NCBI RefSeq assembly: GCF_000719335.1
Contig: NZ_JOGB01000002.1
Coordinates: forward strand, 62,001 to 126,000
Direction of reading: 5' to 3'
Source of the DNA: Streptomyces sp. NRRL S-87
Lineage (GTDB): Bacteria; Actinomycetota; Actinomycetes; Streptomycetales; Streptomycetaceae
Length of the DNA stretch: 64,000 nt
Below the pieces are notes generated by a model. The model saw only the letters and a list, made by a program, of their open reading frames with translations, ran no database searches and was not told the origin of the DNA. This document shows positions 1 through 7,533 of this stretch, one piece after another. Every line of letters begins with the position of its first letter. Positions within the stretch are counted from its first letter, which is position 1. The translations under genes and the position numbers were made by a program.

Positions 1-25
1 TCCGGGGGACCTGGGGACCAGCCGC

Positions 26-886
26 TCAGATCAAGGGTTTGCCGAGGGTGAACTGCACCGTGCGGTACCCCAGGGAGCGGTACAGGCCCAGGGCCGGGGC
101 GTTGTCCGCGAAGACCTGCAGGCCCAGCAGCCGGGAGCGGGCCCCCGCGGCGGCGCGCTCGGCCAGCAGCATCAGGGTCCGGCCGTGGCCCCGGCCGCGG
201 TGCTCCTCGGCCACCTCGACGTCGAAGACGTACGAGGTCACGCCACCGGGAAGGGCGGAGTCGCCGCGCGGCAGGGCGGGGCCGGCCGCGGTCCACACGT
301 GCCCGACCGGCTGCCCGCCGTGCTCCAGCACGGTGAAGGTCGTACCGGGAGTCTCCAGGCCCCGCGGCAGGTTCTGTGCGTGGTCGGCGCGGGACTTCGC
401 CTCCGCGGCGGCGGCGGGCAGTCCCCGCTCCGCCCACGTGCGCGCGTACGCCGCGACCGCGCGGGCGAGCCATGCGTCGTACTCCCCCGCCGTCATGGGG
501 CGGCCGACCGCGCCGCGGGGCAGCGCGGGCGGCCGGGCGGCGATCTTCTTGGCCATGTTCCGGCCGGCCTCGGTGTAGCCGAGGGCGGTCGCCATCCGCA
601 GCGCCTCGACCGCCTCGGCCGGCACCGCGACCTGGATCCGCCGGCAGCCCCAGCCGCGCAGCACCTCTTCTGCGGCGAGCGCGGCCACCGTGCCGCGGCC
701 GCGGCGCCGGTCCGGCCGGTCGATCCACAGGCCGCGGATCACGCCGACGGACGGGCCGAACGGGGTGTCGGCGGCGAGTTCGACCGTCCCGACGACGCGG
801 CTGTTCACGCGGACCTCGTACGGGCGCGAGCGCGCTCCGTCCCCGGTCTCCTGGAGCGGCCCGGCCGGCCGCAGTGTCGTGGTCAT
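26..886 (-). CDS. Tandem-GNAT N-acetyltransferase
   Basis: Predicted soluble acetyl-CoA-dependent N-acetyltransferase of about 286 residues made of two GNAT modules in tandem; substrate unknown. The N-terminal module (about 20-115) carries an acetyl-CoA loop RRRGRGT near 61-67. The C-terminal module (about 150-287) carries HRGRGHG near 230 and the usual NAPALGLYRSLGY end motif. I place the start at the ATG at 886; a GTG lies one codon upstream and neither has a clear Shine-Dalgarno, so a leaderless transcript is possible. It is divergent from the membrane-protein gene to its right and shares the 887-1044 spacer with it. The fold is secure; the substrate is not predictable. Confidence 0.85.
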   Translation of the reverse strand: MTTTLRPAGPLQETGDGARSRPYEVRVNSRVVGTVELAADTPFGPSVGVIRGLWIDRPDRRRGRGTVAALAAEEVLRGWGCRRIQVAVPAEAVEALRMATALGYTEAGRNMAKKIAARPPALPRGAVGRPMTAGEYDAWLARAVAAYARTWAERGLPAAAAEAKSRADHAQNLPRGLETPGTTFTVLEHGGQPVGHVWTAAGPALPRGDSALPGGVTSYVFDVEVAEEHRGRGHGRTLMLLAERAAAGARSRLLGLQVFADNAPALGLYRSLGYRTVQFTLGKPLI

Positions 887-1044
887 CACAGGTGTTCTAC
901 CCGCCGGACCCCCCGTCCGTCACCTCTCCGCCCGGAGCCCCGGGGGAGGCCACGCCGCGATGCCAACCTGCTGCGCTTGCAAGGTAGTTGCCGCATACTG
1001 GGCCGCTCTGAAGAAGTCGTGTACACCACACACAGGGGGTGTCC

Positions 1045-2163
1045 GTGGACTCCACGGAGCTGGTGGCGGCGGCCGTCCGCACGATGACCGAGCTGGGCAG
1101 CGGGGCGGCGGGGGCCGCAGCCACGGGGGCCGGCCAGGCCCTTTCCGACCTGGTGCGGCAGCGGCTCACCGCCGGTGCGACGGGACGGGCGGCTTTGGCG
1201 GCCGTGGACGAGCGACCCGGGGACGAGGCCGCGGCCGAGGGACTGCGGGACGAACTGGCGTCCCTCGTGGCGGCGGACGGCGCGTTCGCCGCCGAGCTGG
1301 CCCGCGCCCTGGCCCCGCTGCTCGCGGGTCCGCCGCCGCCCGCGCCGCCGGCACCGCACGGCCCGGGGAGCATCGTGATCGACGGCGGGTCACGGGTGCG
1401 CGGCAGCACCATCGCCCTGGGCCCGGTGACCTTCGCCGACACGCCCTCGGGACGGGCCGCCCTGGTCGCGGTGTGCGCCGGGCTGGCGGTGCTGGTGGTG
1501 ATCCTCGTCTACGGCGGCGCGCAGCTGCTGGGCGACGATCCGGGCCGGCCCGGCGCCGCACCCGGATGGCACGGGAACGGACCGGCGCCGGGCAGTGACG
1601 GCTCGGGCCGCGAGGGAACCTCGGAGGGTGGCACGGGAGGCGGCTCGGGCACCGCGGGCGGCACGACGGCCCGGGCGGCAGCGCTGGCGGACGCGGAGGC
1701 GGCGCGGGCCGTCCTCCCGGACGCGGCGAGCCTGCCGGCAGGGTGGGTCGAGCAGAGCGCCCCGACCGCGGCCCCGTCCTCGCAGGACGACGGATCCTCC
1801 TACGAGGCGCGCTCGCTCTACCTCGGGCGGTACTCCATGGAGACCGAGTTCCGGGTGTTCGCCTACCCGGACGAGGCCACGGCGCGGGCGGCGTACGCCA
1901 AGAAGGCGGGGGCGGCCCGCGAGCAGGGCGCGCACGCCCTGACGATCGGGCAGATCGGCGACGAACGCCTGGCCGTCGTGCTCTCGACGAGCCAGGGGGC
2001 CGCGTACGTAACCCACACCAGCCGCATCACCATGGTGCGCACCGGCACCGTGCTCACCCTGGTCGTCGGCAAGGACAACGAGAGCCGCAGCTACAGCGCC
2101 GAGGACCTGTCGAGCCTCACGCAGCTGCTCGCCGAGCGGGCCCGGGCGGCCCAGGCCGGCTGA
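1045..2163 (+). CDS. Single-pass membrane protein with Gly/Ser-rich linker and C-terminal domain
   Basis: Unrecognised protein of about 372 residues. An Ala-rich helical cytoplasmic N-terminus (about 1-100) is followed by a short Pro stretch, one membrane segment (about 145-165, ALVAVCAGLAVLVVILVYGG), then an extracytoplasmic Gly/Ser/Thr-rich linker (about 170-215). The C-terminal globular domain of about 150 residues resembles the sensor or PknH-like lipid/peptide-binding tails of actinobacterial envelope proteins. I prefer the GTG at 1045, which has GGGGG six bases upstream; a GTG at 1039 is the alternative. The start codon lies inside an inverted repeat (arms 1042-1049 and 1051-1058) that might affect translation. 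Function unknown; a surface or sensory role is inference. Confidence 0.7.
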   Translation: MDSTELVAAAVRTMTELGSGAAGAAATGAGQALSDLVRQRLTAGATGRAALAAVDERPGDEAAAEGLRDELASLVAADGAFAAELARALAPLLAGPPPPAPPAPHGPGSIVIDGGSRVRGSTIALGPVTFADTPSGRAALVAVCAGLAVLVVILVYGGAQLLGDDPGRPGAAPGWHGNGPAPGSDGSGREGTSEGGTGGGSGTAGGTTARAAALADAEAARAVLPDAASLPAGWVEQSAPTAAPSSQDDGSSYEARSLYLGRYSMETEFRVFAYPDEATARAAYAKKAGAAREQGAHALTIGQIGDERLAVVLSTSQGAAYVTHTSRITMVRTGTVLTLVVGKDNESRSYSAEDLSSLTQLLAERARAAQAG

Positions 2164-2270
2164 CCGCCCCGCCCCCGCCACCCGGCCGCCGCCCCCGCGG
2201 CCAGGCCCGACGCGCAGGACCGCGCGGGGACGGGAACCGGGGCGGGAACGGGGGCGGCGCCGCCGCGGGG

Positions 2271-3095
2271 CTACTTCGGGTCCCAGTCCTCCGCCGCGCG
2301 GGCGTCGAAGGTCCGCATCGCCTCGGCCGTGACCGGCCCGGGGGCGCCCGGCAGGTCGCGCGAGTCGACGCGGTGGACGGCCTGGACGTCGCGCAGCGTC
2401 GAGGTCAGGAAGACCTCGTCGGCGCTCTCCAGCACCGCCAGGGGCAGGTCGGTCTCCTTCGCGCCGGACCACTCGACGACCAGCGCGCGGGTGATCCCGG
2501 CGAGGCAGCCCGAGGGCACGGGCGGGGTGTGCAGCTCCCCGTCGAGCACGACGAAGACGTTGGACCCGGTGCCCTCGCAGAGCTGTCCGACCGTGTTGGC
2601 GAACAGGGCCTCCGAGGCGCCGGCGGCGTTCGCCCGGGCGAGGGCGACGACGTTCTCGGCGTACGACGTGGTCTTCAGGCCCGTCAGGGCGCCGCGCTCG
2701 TTGCGTACCCAGGGGACGGTGACGACGGCCGTGCTGTCGGGCCGGCGGGTGGTGGCCCCGAGCGCGACCACCAGCGTGGGGCCGGCGTCGCCCCGGTCGG
2801 AGCCGAGCGGCGAGAGGCCGCCGGTGTACGTGATCCGCATCCGGCCCAGCGGCATCGGGTTCGCCTCCAGGACGGCGGCGCACGCGCGGCGGACCTCGTC
2901 GAGGTCGGGCTCGCGCAGGCCCAGGCCGCGCGCCGACCGGGCCAGCCGGTCCAGGTGGCGGGTGAGCGCGAAGAGCCGCCCGTCCGCCGCCTTGATGGTC
3001 TCGAAGACGCCGTCGCCCACCGTCAGCCCGTGGTCGAACACCGACACCCGTGCGCCGTCCGCGTCCCGCAGCTCTCCGTCGAGCCAGATCCTCAC
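2271..3095 (-). CDS. pabC: Aminodeoxychorismate lyase (class IV aminotransferase fold)
   Basis: PLP enzyme of 274 residues, expected to release pyruvate from 4-amino-4-deoxychorismate to give p-aminobenzoate for folate. The sequence starts with the class IV signature (VSVFDHGLTVGDGVFETIKA). It has the PLP-lysine region around GLKTTSYAENVVALARAN and the EGTGSNVFVV phosphate-binding turn, and its length is normal for the family. The GTG start at 3095 overlaps the stop of the upstream chorismate-binding enzyme by four bases (GTGA), so translation is probably coupled. That pairing makes PabC more likely than IlvE or D-amino-acid aminotransferase, which share the fold. Confidence 0.87.
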   Translation of the reverse strand: MRIWLDGELRDADGARVSVFDHGLTVGDGVFETIKAADGRLFALTRHLDRLARSARGLGLREPDLDEVRRACAAVLEANPMPLGRMRITYTGGLSPLGSDRGDAGPTLVVALGATTRRPDSTAVVTVPWVRNERGALTGLKTTSYAENVVALARANAAGASEALFANTVGQLCEGTGSNVFVVLDGELHTPPVPSGCLAGITRALVVEWSGAKETDLPLAVLESADEVFLTSTLRDVQAVHRVDSRDLPGAPGPVTAEAMRTFDARAAEDWDPK

Positions 3096-4147
3096 CGTAC
3101 GGTTCCTCCCGTCGCCTCGTGCGTGCCCGACGCTACCGCGAGCAGTCGGGCGGCCTTCAGCTCGGTCTCGGCCCATTCCCGCTCGGGGTCGGACCCCCAG
3201 GTGATGCCGGCGCCGGTGCCGAAGCGCAGCCTGGGGCCCGCCGGGGCTTCCCGGTCGATCCAGAAGGTGCGGATGCCGACGGCCAGCTCGCCGGTGCCGC
3301 GGTCGGCGTCGACCCAGCCGATGCCGCCGCAGTACGGGCCACGGGGCGCCGTCTCCAGGGCCGCGATGATCCGCAGGGCGGAGGACTTGGGGGCGCCGGT
3401 GACGGAGCCGGGCGGGAACGTGGCGGCGAGCAGCTCGGGCCAGCCGGCGCCGTCGGCGAGCTGGCCGCGCACGGTGGAGACGAGGTGGACCAGGCCGGGG
3501 TGCTCCTCCACCGCGCACAGCTCGGGGACGGTCACGGAGCCGGTGGCGCAGACGCGACCGAGGTCGTTGCGGACCAGGTCGACGATCATCACGTTCTCGG
3601 CGTGGTCCTTGGGCAGCAGGTCCGCGGCGGTACGGCCGGTGCCCTTGATGGGACCGGACTCGACGGTGCGGCCGGTGCGGCGCAGGAACAGCTCGGGCGA
3701 GGCGGTGGCGATCTCCACGCCGTGCGCCGGAAGCCGAATCGTTCCTGCGTACGGCGCGGGGTTGCCCCGGGCCAGCAGCGCGGTCAGCGCGTCCACGTCG
3801 GCGGCGGGGTCGGGCAGCGGCGCGGACATCACCCGGCAGAGATTGGCCTGGTAGACCTCGCCGCGGGCGATGTGCTCGCGTATGCGCCGTACGCCCGAGA
3901 CGTAGGCCTCCCGGTCCAGGGAGGAGGTCCACGCGTCCGTGGCGGGACCGTGCCAGCCGCCCGCCACGGGTGCGGGGACCGGGTCGGGGCGGACGTCCCC
4001 GAAGCGCGCGCACACGAGGCGGCCCTCGAAGTCCGCCGCCACGGCCCAGAAGCCGGTGGAGTCGAGGGCCGACGGATCGCTGGTCACGTCGCGCAGGTCG
4101 GTTGCGAGGAGGCCGCCGAAGCGGGCGAGGGGAGGGAGGTACTGCAC
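3092..4147 (-). CDS. pabB: Aminodeoxychorismate synthase component I (chorismate-binding)
   Basis: Chorismate-binding enzyme of about 351 residues that should make 4-amino-4-deoxychorismate from chorismate and ammonia in the first committed step to p-aminobenzoate. It carries ASPELFLRR, SGPIKGT (lysine in the position typical of PabB), HAENVMIVDLVRNDLGRV and the C-terminal GSVTGAPK and GAGITWGSDPE motifs. The glutamine amidotransferase partner is not fused here and must be encoded elsewhere. The GTG start at 4147 precedes the first conserved block; further upstream the frame is low-complexity. It forms a two-gene coupled unit with pabC. The main alternative is anthranilate synthase component I, less likely given pabC and the PIKGT lysine. 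Confidence 0.87.
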   Translation of the reverse strand: MQYLPPLARFGGLLATDLRDVTSDPSALDSTGFWAVAADFEGRLVCARFGDVRPDPVPAPVAGGWHGPATDAWTSSLDREAYVSGVRRIREHIARGEVYQANLCRVMSAPLPDPAADVDALTALLARGNPAPYAGTIRLPAHGVEIATASPELFLRRTGRTVESGPIKGTGRTAADLLPKDHAENVMIVDLVRNDLGRVCATGSVTVPELCAVEEHPGLVHLVSTVRGQLADGAGWPELLAATFPPGSVTGAPKSSALRIIAALETAPRGPYCGGIGWVDADRGTGELAVGIRTFWIDREAPAGPRLRFGTGAGITWGSDPEREWAETELKAARLLAVASGTHEATGGTVR

Positions 4148-4415
4148 GGCTGTGAGTGTAGGACGGGTGGCGGGGGGCCGCCGGTGGGACGGCGTGGCCC
4201 GGCTCCGGCGCCCGTCTCCGGCGCGGGGGCGACGCGCGGGCGGCGGCGGGGTGGCGGCCGGGCGGTGGTGGGACGGCGGCGGGGGCGCTGAGCTGGACGG
4301 GGGTGGGCCCGGAGGGCCGTCGAAGGGCCGCCGGAAGCCCGCCGGCGGGTGGCGCCCGGTGGACGGTGCGGTGGCGGCCGGTGAACCCACCGCAGCACGC
4401 TGCGCAAACGCGTTT

Positions 4416-4443
4416 TTGAGCTGGCCCGGGAATCCGCTAGAGT
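4416..4443 (+). promoter_or_regulatory. tRNA-cluster promoter (-35 TTGAGC, -10 TAGAGT)
   Basis: A -35-like TTGAGC at 4416-4421 and a -10-like TAGAGT at 4438-4443, separated by 16 bases, lie about 55 bases upstream of tRNA-Gly. The spacer end and -10 (AATCCGCTAGAGT) look like the strong housekeeping-sigma promoters I know from Streptomyces stable-RNA genes. It is the only good promoter upstream of the five tRNAs. Confidence 0.65.
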
Positions 4444-4450
4444 TCAACAC

Positions 4451-4497
4451 GTCGCCGGGGAGCGAAGGGAAAAAACCCCGGAAGCAACACCGGCGAC
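4451..4497 (+). other. Structured leader of the tRNA transcript
   Basis: GTCGCCGG at 4451-4458 pairs exactly with CCGGCGAC at 4490-4497, and CCGGGG at 4455-4460 could alternatively pair with CCCCGG at 4476-4481 across an A-rich loop. The structure ends two bases before the mature tRNA-Gly 5' end, so it is probably part of the precursor recognised during processing. Confidence 0.45.
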
Positions 4498-4499
4498 CT

Positions 4500-4572
4500 G
4501 CGGACGTGGCTCAGTTGGTAGAGCATCACCTTGCCAAGGTGAGGGTCGCGAGTTCGAATCTCGTCGTCCGCT
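4500..4572 (+). tRNA. tRNA-Gly(GCC)
   Basis: 73-base cloverleaf: acceptor arms GCGGACG (4500-4506) and CGTCCGC (4565-4571) pair perfectly, discriminator T4572, anticodon loop TTGCCAA at 4531-4537 with GCC at 4533-4535, and a GTTCGAATC T-loop. First gene of the cluster. CCA is not encoded. Confidence 0.96.
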
Positions 4573-4610
4573 CGAATGTGGGGGATCTTCCCGACCCCCT
4601 GCAGACTCCT

Positions 4611-4681
4611 GGTGGAGTGGCCGAGAGGCGAGGCAACGGCCTGCAAAGCCGTCTACACGGGTTCAAATCCCGTCTCCACCT
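4611..4681 (+). tRNA. tRNA-Cys(GCA)
   Basis: 71-base cloverleaf: acceptor GGTGGAG (4611-4617) pairs with CTCCACC (4674-4680), discriminator T4681, anticodon loop CTGCAAA at 4641-4647 with GCA at 4643-4645, T-loop GTTCAAATC. It lies 38 bases after tRNA-Gly. Confidence 0.96.
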
Positions 4682-4685
4682 CCAA

Positions 4686-4757
4686 GGACGATTAGCTCAG
4701 CGGGAGAGCGCTTCCCTGACACGGAAGAGGTCACTGGTTCAATCCCAGTATCGTCCA
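4686..4757 (+). tRNA. tRNA-Val(GAC), copy 1
   Basis: 72-base cloverleaf: acceptor GGACGAT (4686-4692) pairs with ATCGTCC (4750-4756), discriminator A4757, anticodon GAC at 4718-4720. Its body matches the two following tRNA-Val genes, but the acceptor stem differs by compensated changes at pairs 2 and 3. Only four bases separate it from tRNA-Cys. Confidence 0.96.
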
Positions 4758-4778
4758 CTGGATCCTCACGGATCACCC

Positions 4779-4850
4779 GCGCGATTAGCTCAGCGGGAGA
4801 GCGCTTCCCTGACACGGAAGAGGTCACTGGTTCAATCCCAGTATCGCGCA
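4779..4850 (+). tRNA. tRNA-Val(GAC), copy 2
   Basis: 72-base cloverleaf: acceptor GCGCGAT (4779-4785) with ATCGCGC (4843-4849), discriminator A4850, anticodon GAC at 4811-4813. Identical to copy 3. Confidence 0.96.
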
Positions 4851-4898
4851 CGCAACACCGCCCGACCTGCGGCTTCGCATCACGCGAAGAAGGTCCCC

Positions 4899-4970
4899 GC
4901 GCGATTAGCTCAGCGGGAGAGCGCTTCCCTGACACGGAAGAGGTCACTGGTTCAATCCCAGTATCGCGCA
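4899..4970 (+). tRNA. tRNA-Val(GAC), copy 3
   Basis: 72-base cloverleaf: acceptor GCGCGAT (4899-4905) with ATCGCGC (4963-4969), discriminator A4970, anticodon GAC at 4931-4933. Last tRNA, followed within ten bases by a terminator. Confidence 0.96.
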
Positions 4971-4978
4971 CCACCCGG

Positions 4979-5009
4979 AAGCCCCGGCCGACCCGATCGG
5001 CCGGGGCTT
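4979..5009 (+). terminator. tRNA-cluster terminator
   Basis: Perfect 13-bp stem (4979-4991 with 4997-5009) around the loop CCCGA, followed by a T-rich CTTCTGCGTT, just downstream of the last tRNA-Val. Confidence 0.85.
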
Positions 5010-5149
5010 CTGCGTTGCCCGGGGCCGTGCGCCTGCCCGACGGGGAGCAGCGGTCGGTGGGTGGGTGGCGGAACGGGAACGCGCCCGGCGGCCGGAGGGC
5101 TGCGCCAGGCGCGTCACGTCGTCGAAGGGCGGCCGCGCGGGCCGGTGCC

Positions 5150-5440
5150 TCAGGAGGAGAACAGCAGTCGGCCGAAGCCGCTCTTGTGGTGGCCGTGGTG
5201 CCCGTGGTGACCGTGGCCGCCGTGGTGCTGCGGGGCACCCCAGGCGGGCGCCTGGCCGGCCGGGTAGGCGGGCGGCGCCGGCGGCGGCGGGACGTGCTGG
5301 CCGTACTGCGACTCCAGGCGGGTCAGCGCCTCCAGCTCCCCGTAGTCCAGGAATATGCCGCGGCAGCCGCTGCACTGCTCGATCTGGACACCGTTGCGGT
5401 TGTACGTGTGCATCATGGCGTGGCACTTCGGGCACTGCAT
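5150..5440 (-). CDS. Zinc-ribbon (TFIIB-type) protein with His-rich tail
   Basis: Small protein of 96 residues. The N-terminus has CPKC at 3-6 and CSGCRG near 23-28, the four-cysteine zinc knuckle of the zf-TFIIB family, followed by IFLDYGELEAL. A Pro/Ala linker leads to a tail rich in Gly-His (GGHGHHGHHGHH) that could bind metal. I choose the ATG at 5440 (AGGAG 11 bases upstream) because the conserved block starts there; a GTG at 5452 would add four residues but sits on the ribosome site. Function of the family is unknown; nucleic-acid or metal binding is inference. Confidence 0.8.
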   Translation of the reverse strand: MQCPKCHAMMHTYNRNGVQIEQCSGCRGIFLDYGELEALTRLESQYGQHVPPPPAPPAYPAGQAPAWGAPQHHGGHGHHGHHGHHKSGFGRLLFSS

Positions 5441-5509
5441 GATCGGCTTCACTCCTCGCCGTCGGACGTGGTCGTCCCCGGAATCCTGCCCGGCGACGTG
5501 AGCCTCACC

Positions 5510-6478
5510 CTACGACGGAAGCACCGACTCCAAGTCCGGCGGGAGTGTGGCAATTCGGGAACAACTGTCGGCCATCATCCGCTCCACCTCGTCCAGTCCG
5601 CGCTCCTCCTGGACGGACTTGGCGATGGCGAGCGCGGCGGTCTGCACCGTCAGGGCGCGGGCCGCCACGTCCAGTTCCCGCCACGGGTCCCGGCCGGCCG
5701 GACCGGCCGCCGGACCGCCCGCCGCACGGTAGGCCCCCAGGAACCGCTCCCACACCTCCGGGTCGAGGAGGCCGGCCGCGTACCAGGCGGCGGGACGGGC
5801 CAGGTCCCAGGCCGGGTCCCCCAGCCCCATGTCGTCCACGTCGATCAGGAGCCAGGGCCCGTCGGGGACGGGGTGGCGGACCAGCTGACCGAGGTGCAGG
5901 TCGCCGTGGCACACCGTGGCCGAGGCGGGGGCCGGACCCTCGCCGCGCGCCCACGCGGGCAGTCGGGCCGCCGCCGCCAGCACGGTCGCCGCGTCGGGGT
6001 GCGGCCCGGCGGCCGCCATCCGGGACAGGGCGCGGGCCACCTTCGCCGGACCGCGCATCGGTGGCAGCGGCTCGGGCAGCACGGCGGCCGGCAGGCCGTG
6101 CAGCCTCGCCAGCAGCCGGGCCGCGTCCTCCCACGGAGCGGCCTCGGGCGCGGCCGGGTCCACCGGTGCGCCGTGCGGCCAGGCCGTCACCGCGCGACCG
6201 CGCAGGAGCGTGGTGTACGCGCCCTCGGCGGTCAGCACCGGCAGCGGGGCGAGCAGGATCCCGTCCAGGGGCGGGGCGGCGGCCAGGCGGACGCGTACGG
6301 CCAGCTGCGCCTGGTCGGTGCCGGGCGCGTGGGCCTTGACGACGACGTTGCCGCTGCGCACGACGGTGCCGTCGGGGCGGTCGGCGAGGAGGGTGTGCTG
6401 GCGGGGTACGCCGGTGCGGCCGCGCGGGCCCGCGCAGGTGACGAGCGCGGCGAGTTCCGCCGCGAAGCGCGCGTTCAC
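5510..6478 (-). CDS. Aminoglycoside phosphotransferase-fold kinase
   Basis: Predicted small-molecule kinase of 322 residues in the APH/choline-kinase fold. Visible motifs are VCHGDLHLGQLV (catalytic loop, about residue 200) and LLIDVDDMGLGDPAWDLARPAAW (metal-binding aspartates). The N-terminal lobe is shorter and less conserved but includes VVVKAHAPGTD, with the likely ATP-binding lysine. The GTG start at 6478 has GGGGGC upstream. Soluble, no signal. The substrate (an antibiotic, a sugar or another hydroxylated metabolite) cannot be told, and resistance should not be assumed. A strong hairpin lies upstream at 6623-6668, so it is probably transcribed from its own promoter. Confidence 0.8.
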   Translation of the reverse strand: MNARFAAELAALVTCAGPRGRTGVPRQHTLLADRPDGTVVRSGNVVVKAHAPGTDQAQLAVRVRLAAAPPLDGILLAPLPVLTAEGAYTTLLRGRAVTAWPHGAPVDPAAPEAAPWEDAARLLARLHGLPAAVLPEPLPPMRGPAKVARALSRMAAAGPHPDAATVLAAAARLPAWARGEGPAPASATVCHGDLHLGQLVRHPVPDGPWLLIDVDDMGLGDPAWDLARPAAWYAAGLLDPEVWERFLGAYRAAGGPAAGPAGRDPWRELDVAARALTVQTAALAIAKSVQEERGLDEVERMMADSCSRIATLPPDLESVLPS

Positions 6479-6622
6479 GGTGCCCCCAGTCGTCCCCGGT
6501 CGGTCGTACGGCCTGCGCCGCAACCCCAGGATCGTACGCGCCACCGGTCCTCGAACCCACATCCCGGTGCGCAGCCGCGCCGGGAGCGCAGCCACGTGGA
6601 GGAGGGGCCGACGCGTCCGCGC

Positions 6623-6668
6623 GAAAGGGTGCCGCCCCGCGACCTCTCGGTCCTGGGGCGGCACCCTT
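6623..6668. terminator. Strong bidirectional terminator hairpin
   Basis: 15-bp perfect stem: 6623-6637 pairs with 6654-6668, 16-base loop, TTTTCTC following on the plus strand and CTTTCG on the minus strand. It lies 92 bases after the minus-strand small membrane-protein gene and before the phosphotransferase start. Confidence 0.75.
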
Positions 6669-6759
6669 TTCTCACTGCCGTCCGCCGCGCCCCCGTCCCC
6701 ACGGGGCCACCGGCGCGGATGTCCCGGCCCGGGCCGCTCTCCCGGGCCCGGGGCGCCTC

Positions 6760-6942
6760 TCAGCGCCCCAGCATCGCGCCCACGGACGACGCCTGTGTCA
6801 CCACCGCGTCCCAGCCGCCGAAGACGACGACCAGGAGGGCGGCGAGGGGGAGGACCATCGCCGCGGCCACCAGGGGGTGGCGCGTACCGGAGGGCTTGCG
6901 CGTCCGCGTGCGGAGGATGGTCCGCCCTGCCGTGTACGCCAT
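6760..6942 (-). CDS. Small single-pass membrane protein
   Basis: Sixty-residue protein with a basic N-terminus (GRTILRTRTRKPSGTRH, residues 6-22) and one hydrophobic segment (about 24-43, LVAAAMVLPLAALLVVVFGG), then a short polar end. The positive N-terminus suggests it faces the cytoplasm. GGGGAG six bases before the ATG at 6942 and a terminator downstream support a real gene. It belongs to the large set of uncharacterised small membrane proteins of streptomycetes; no function can be assigned. Confidence 0.7.
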   Translation of the reverse strand: MAYTAGRTILRTRTRKPSGTRHPLVAAAMVLPLAALLVVVFGGWDAVVTQASSVGAMLGR

Positions 6943-7533
6943 GGTCCGCTCCCCGGTCCTCTCCCCGTCGATCTGGCAGCGGCGGGCTGGTGACCTCGGG
7001 GGACGAGTGCTTCACCCGCCGCTTGACCTCAAGCCTAGGAGCGCGCGGCCGCCCGGTCCTCATGCCGTCGTACCCATTCCCGGGCCTCCAGGAGGATGAC
7101 GCCCCGCCCTCCCGTGTACTCCCCTGGGTGGAGACGGCGGCGCCCGTCTAGGGGTCATCCCGGAAGGGGTGCGGCGCTACGCCGTTTACACCTCGTCACC
7201 GCGTGACTTCGATCACTTCCGGCCGCCCCGCGGTCCGCCCCGGGTCCGGCCCGCCGCCGCGCCCGGGCGGGCGCCGGTCCGTGGGGACGTCCGTCCGCCC
7301 GCGCGCCCCTCGGAGCGGACCGACGCGTCCCGCGGGGGTCAATCCCCCTTCACCGCAAGGCATTTGCCGTCGAACGGATCTCGTACGGACGTTCGACGCA
7401 CGGTTCCTGACCGACCCTCAAGTGGCCCCCGCCGCACGGACGATCGAATCCCGGCGGGAGGGCGCGGCCTCTGAGCACACTTGCCGGATCGTCCGTAAGC
7501 TGTGCCACGTCAACAGGACGACCGGGCAGCGGG
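6943..7533. other. Long intergenic region upstream of the kinase gene
   Basis: 590 bases between two divergent genes. No convincing ORF. The left part should hold the promoter of the small membrane protein; it includes the palindrome GCTTGA-CC-TCAAGC at 7021-7034. The right part should hold the kinase promoter and a 9-bp inverted repeat (7368-7376 with 7390-7398). Confidence 0.5.

Larger units (their letters stand above)
4148..4499. other. Intergenic region between pabB and the tRNA cluster
   Basis: No gene. The left two thirds is GC-rich and presumably holds the pabB promoter (minus strand). The right end holds the tRNA promoter and a structured leader, listed separately. Confidence 0.6.

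Noticed and set aside
4686..4970. Direct repeats resembling a CRISPR array
   Set aside because: The three near-identical units are complete tRNA-Val genes with matching acceptor stems and anticodon GAC; spacing is uneven.
5510..6478. Antibiotic-resistance call for the phosphotransferase
   Set aside because: The fold also covers choline, sugar and other metabolite kinases; nothing in sequence or neighbours points to a drug.
7021..7034. MerR/SoxR-type operator (GCTTGA-CC-TCAAGC)
   Set aside because: Half-sites are in the opposite order from SoxR boxes and no MerR-family gene is nearby; left as a plain palindrome.
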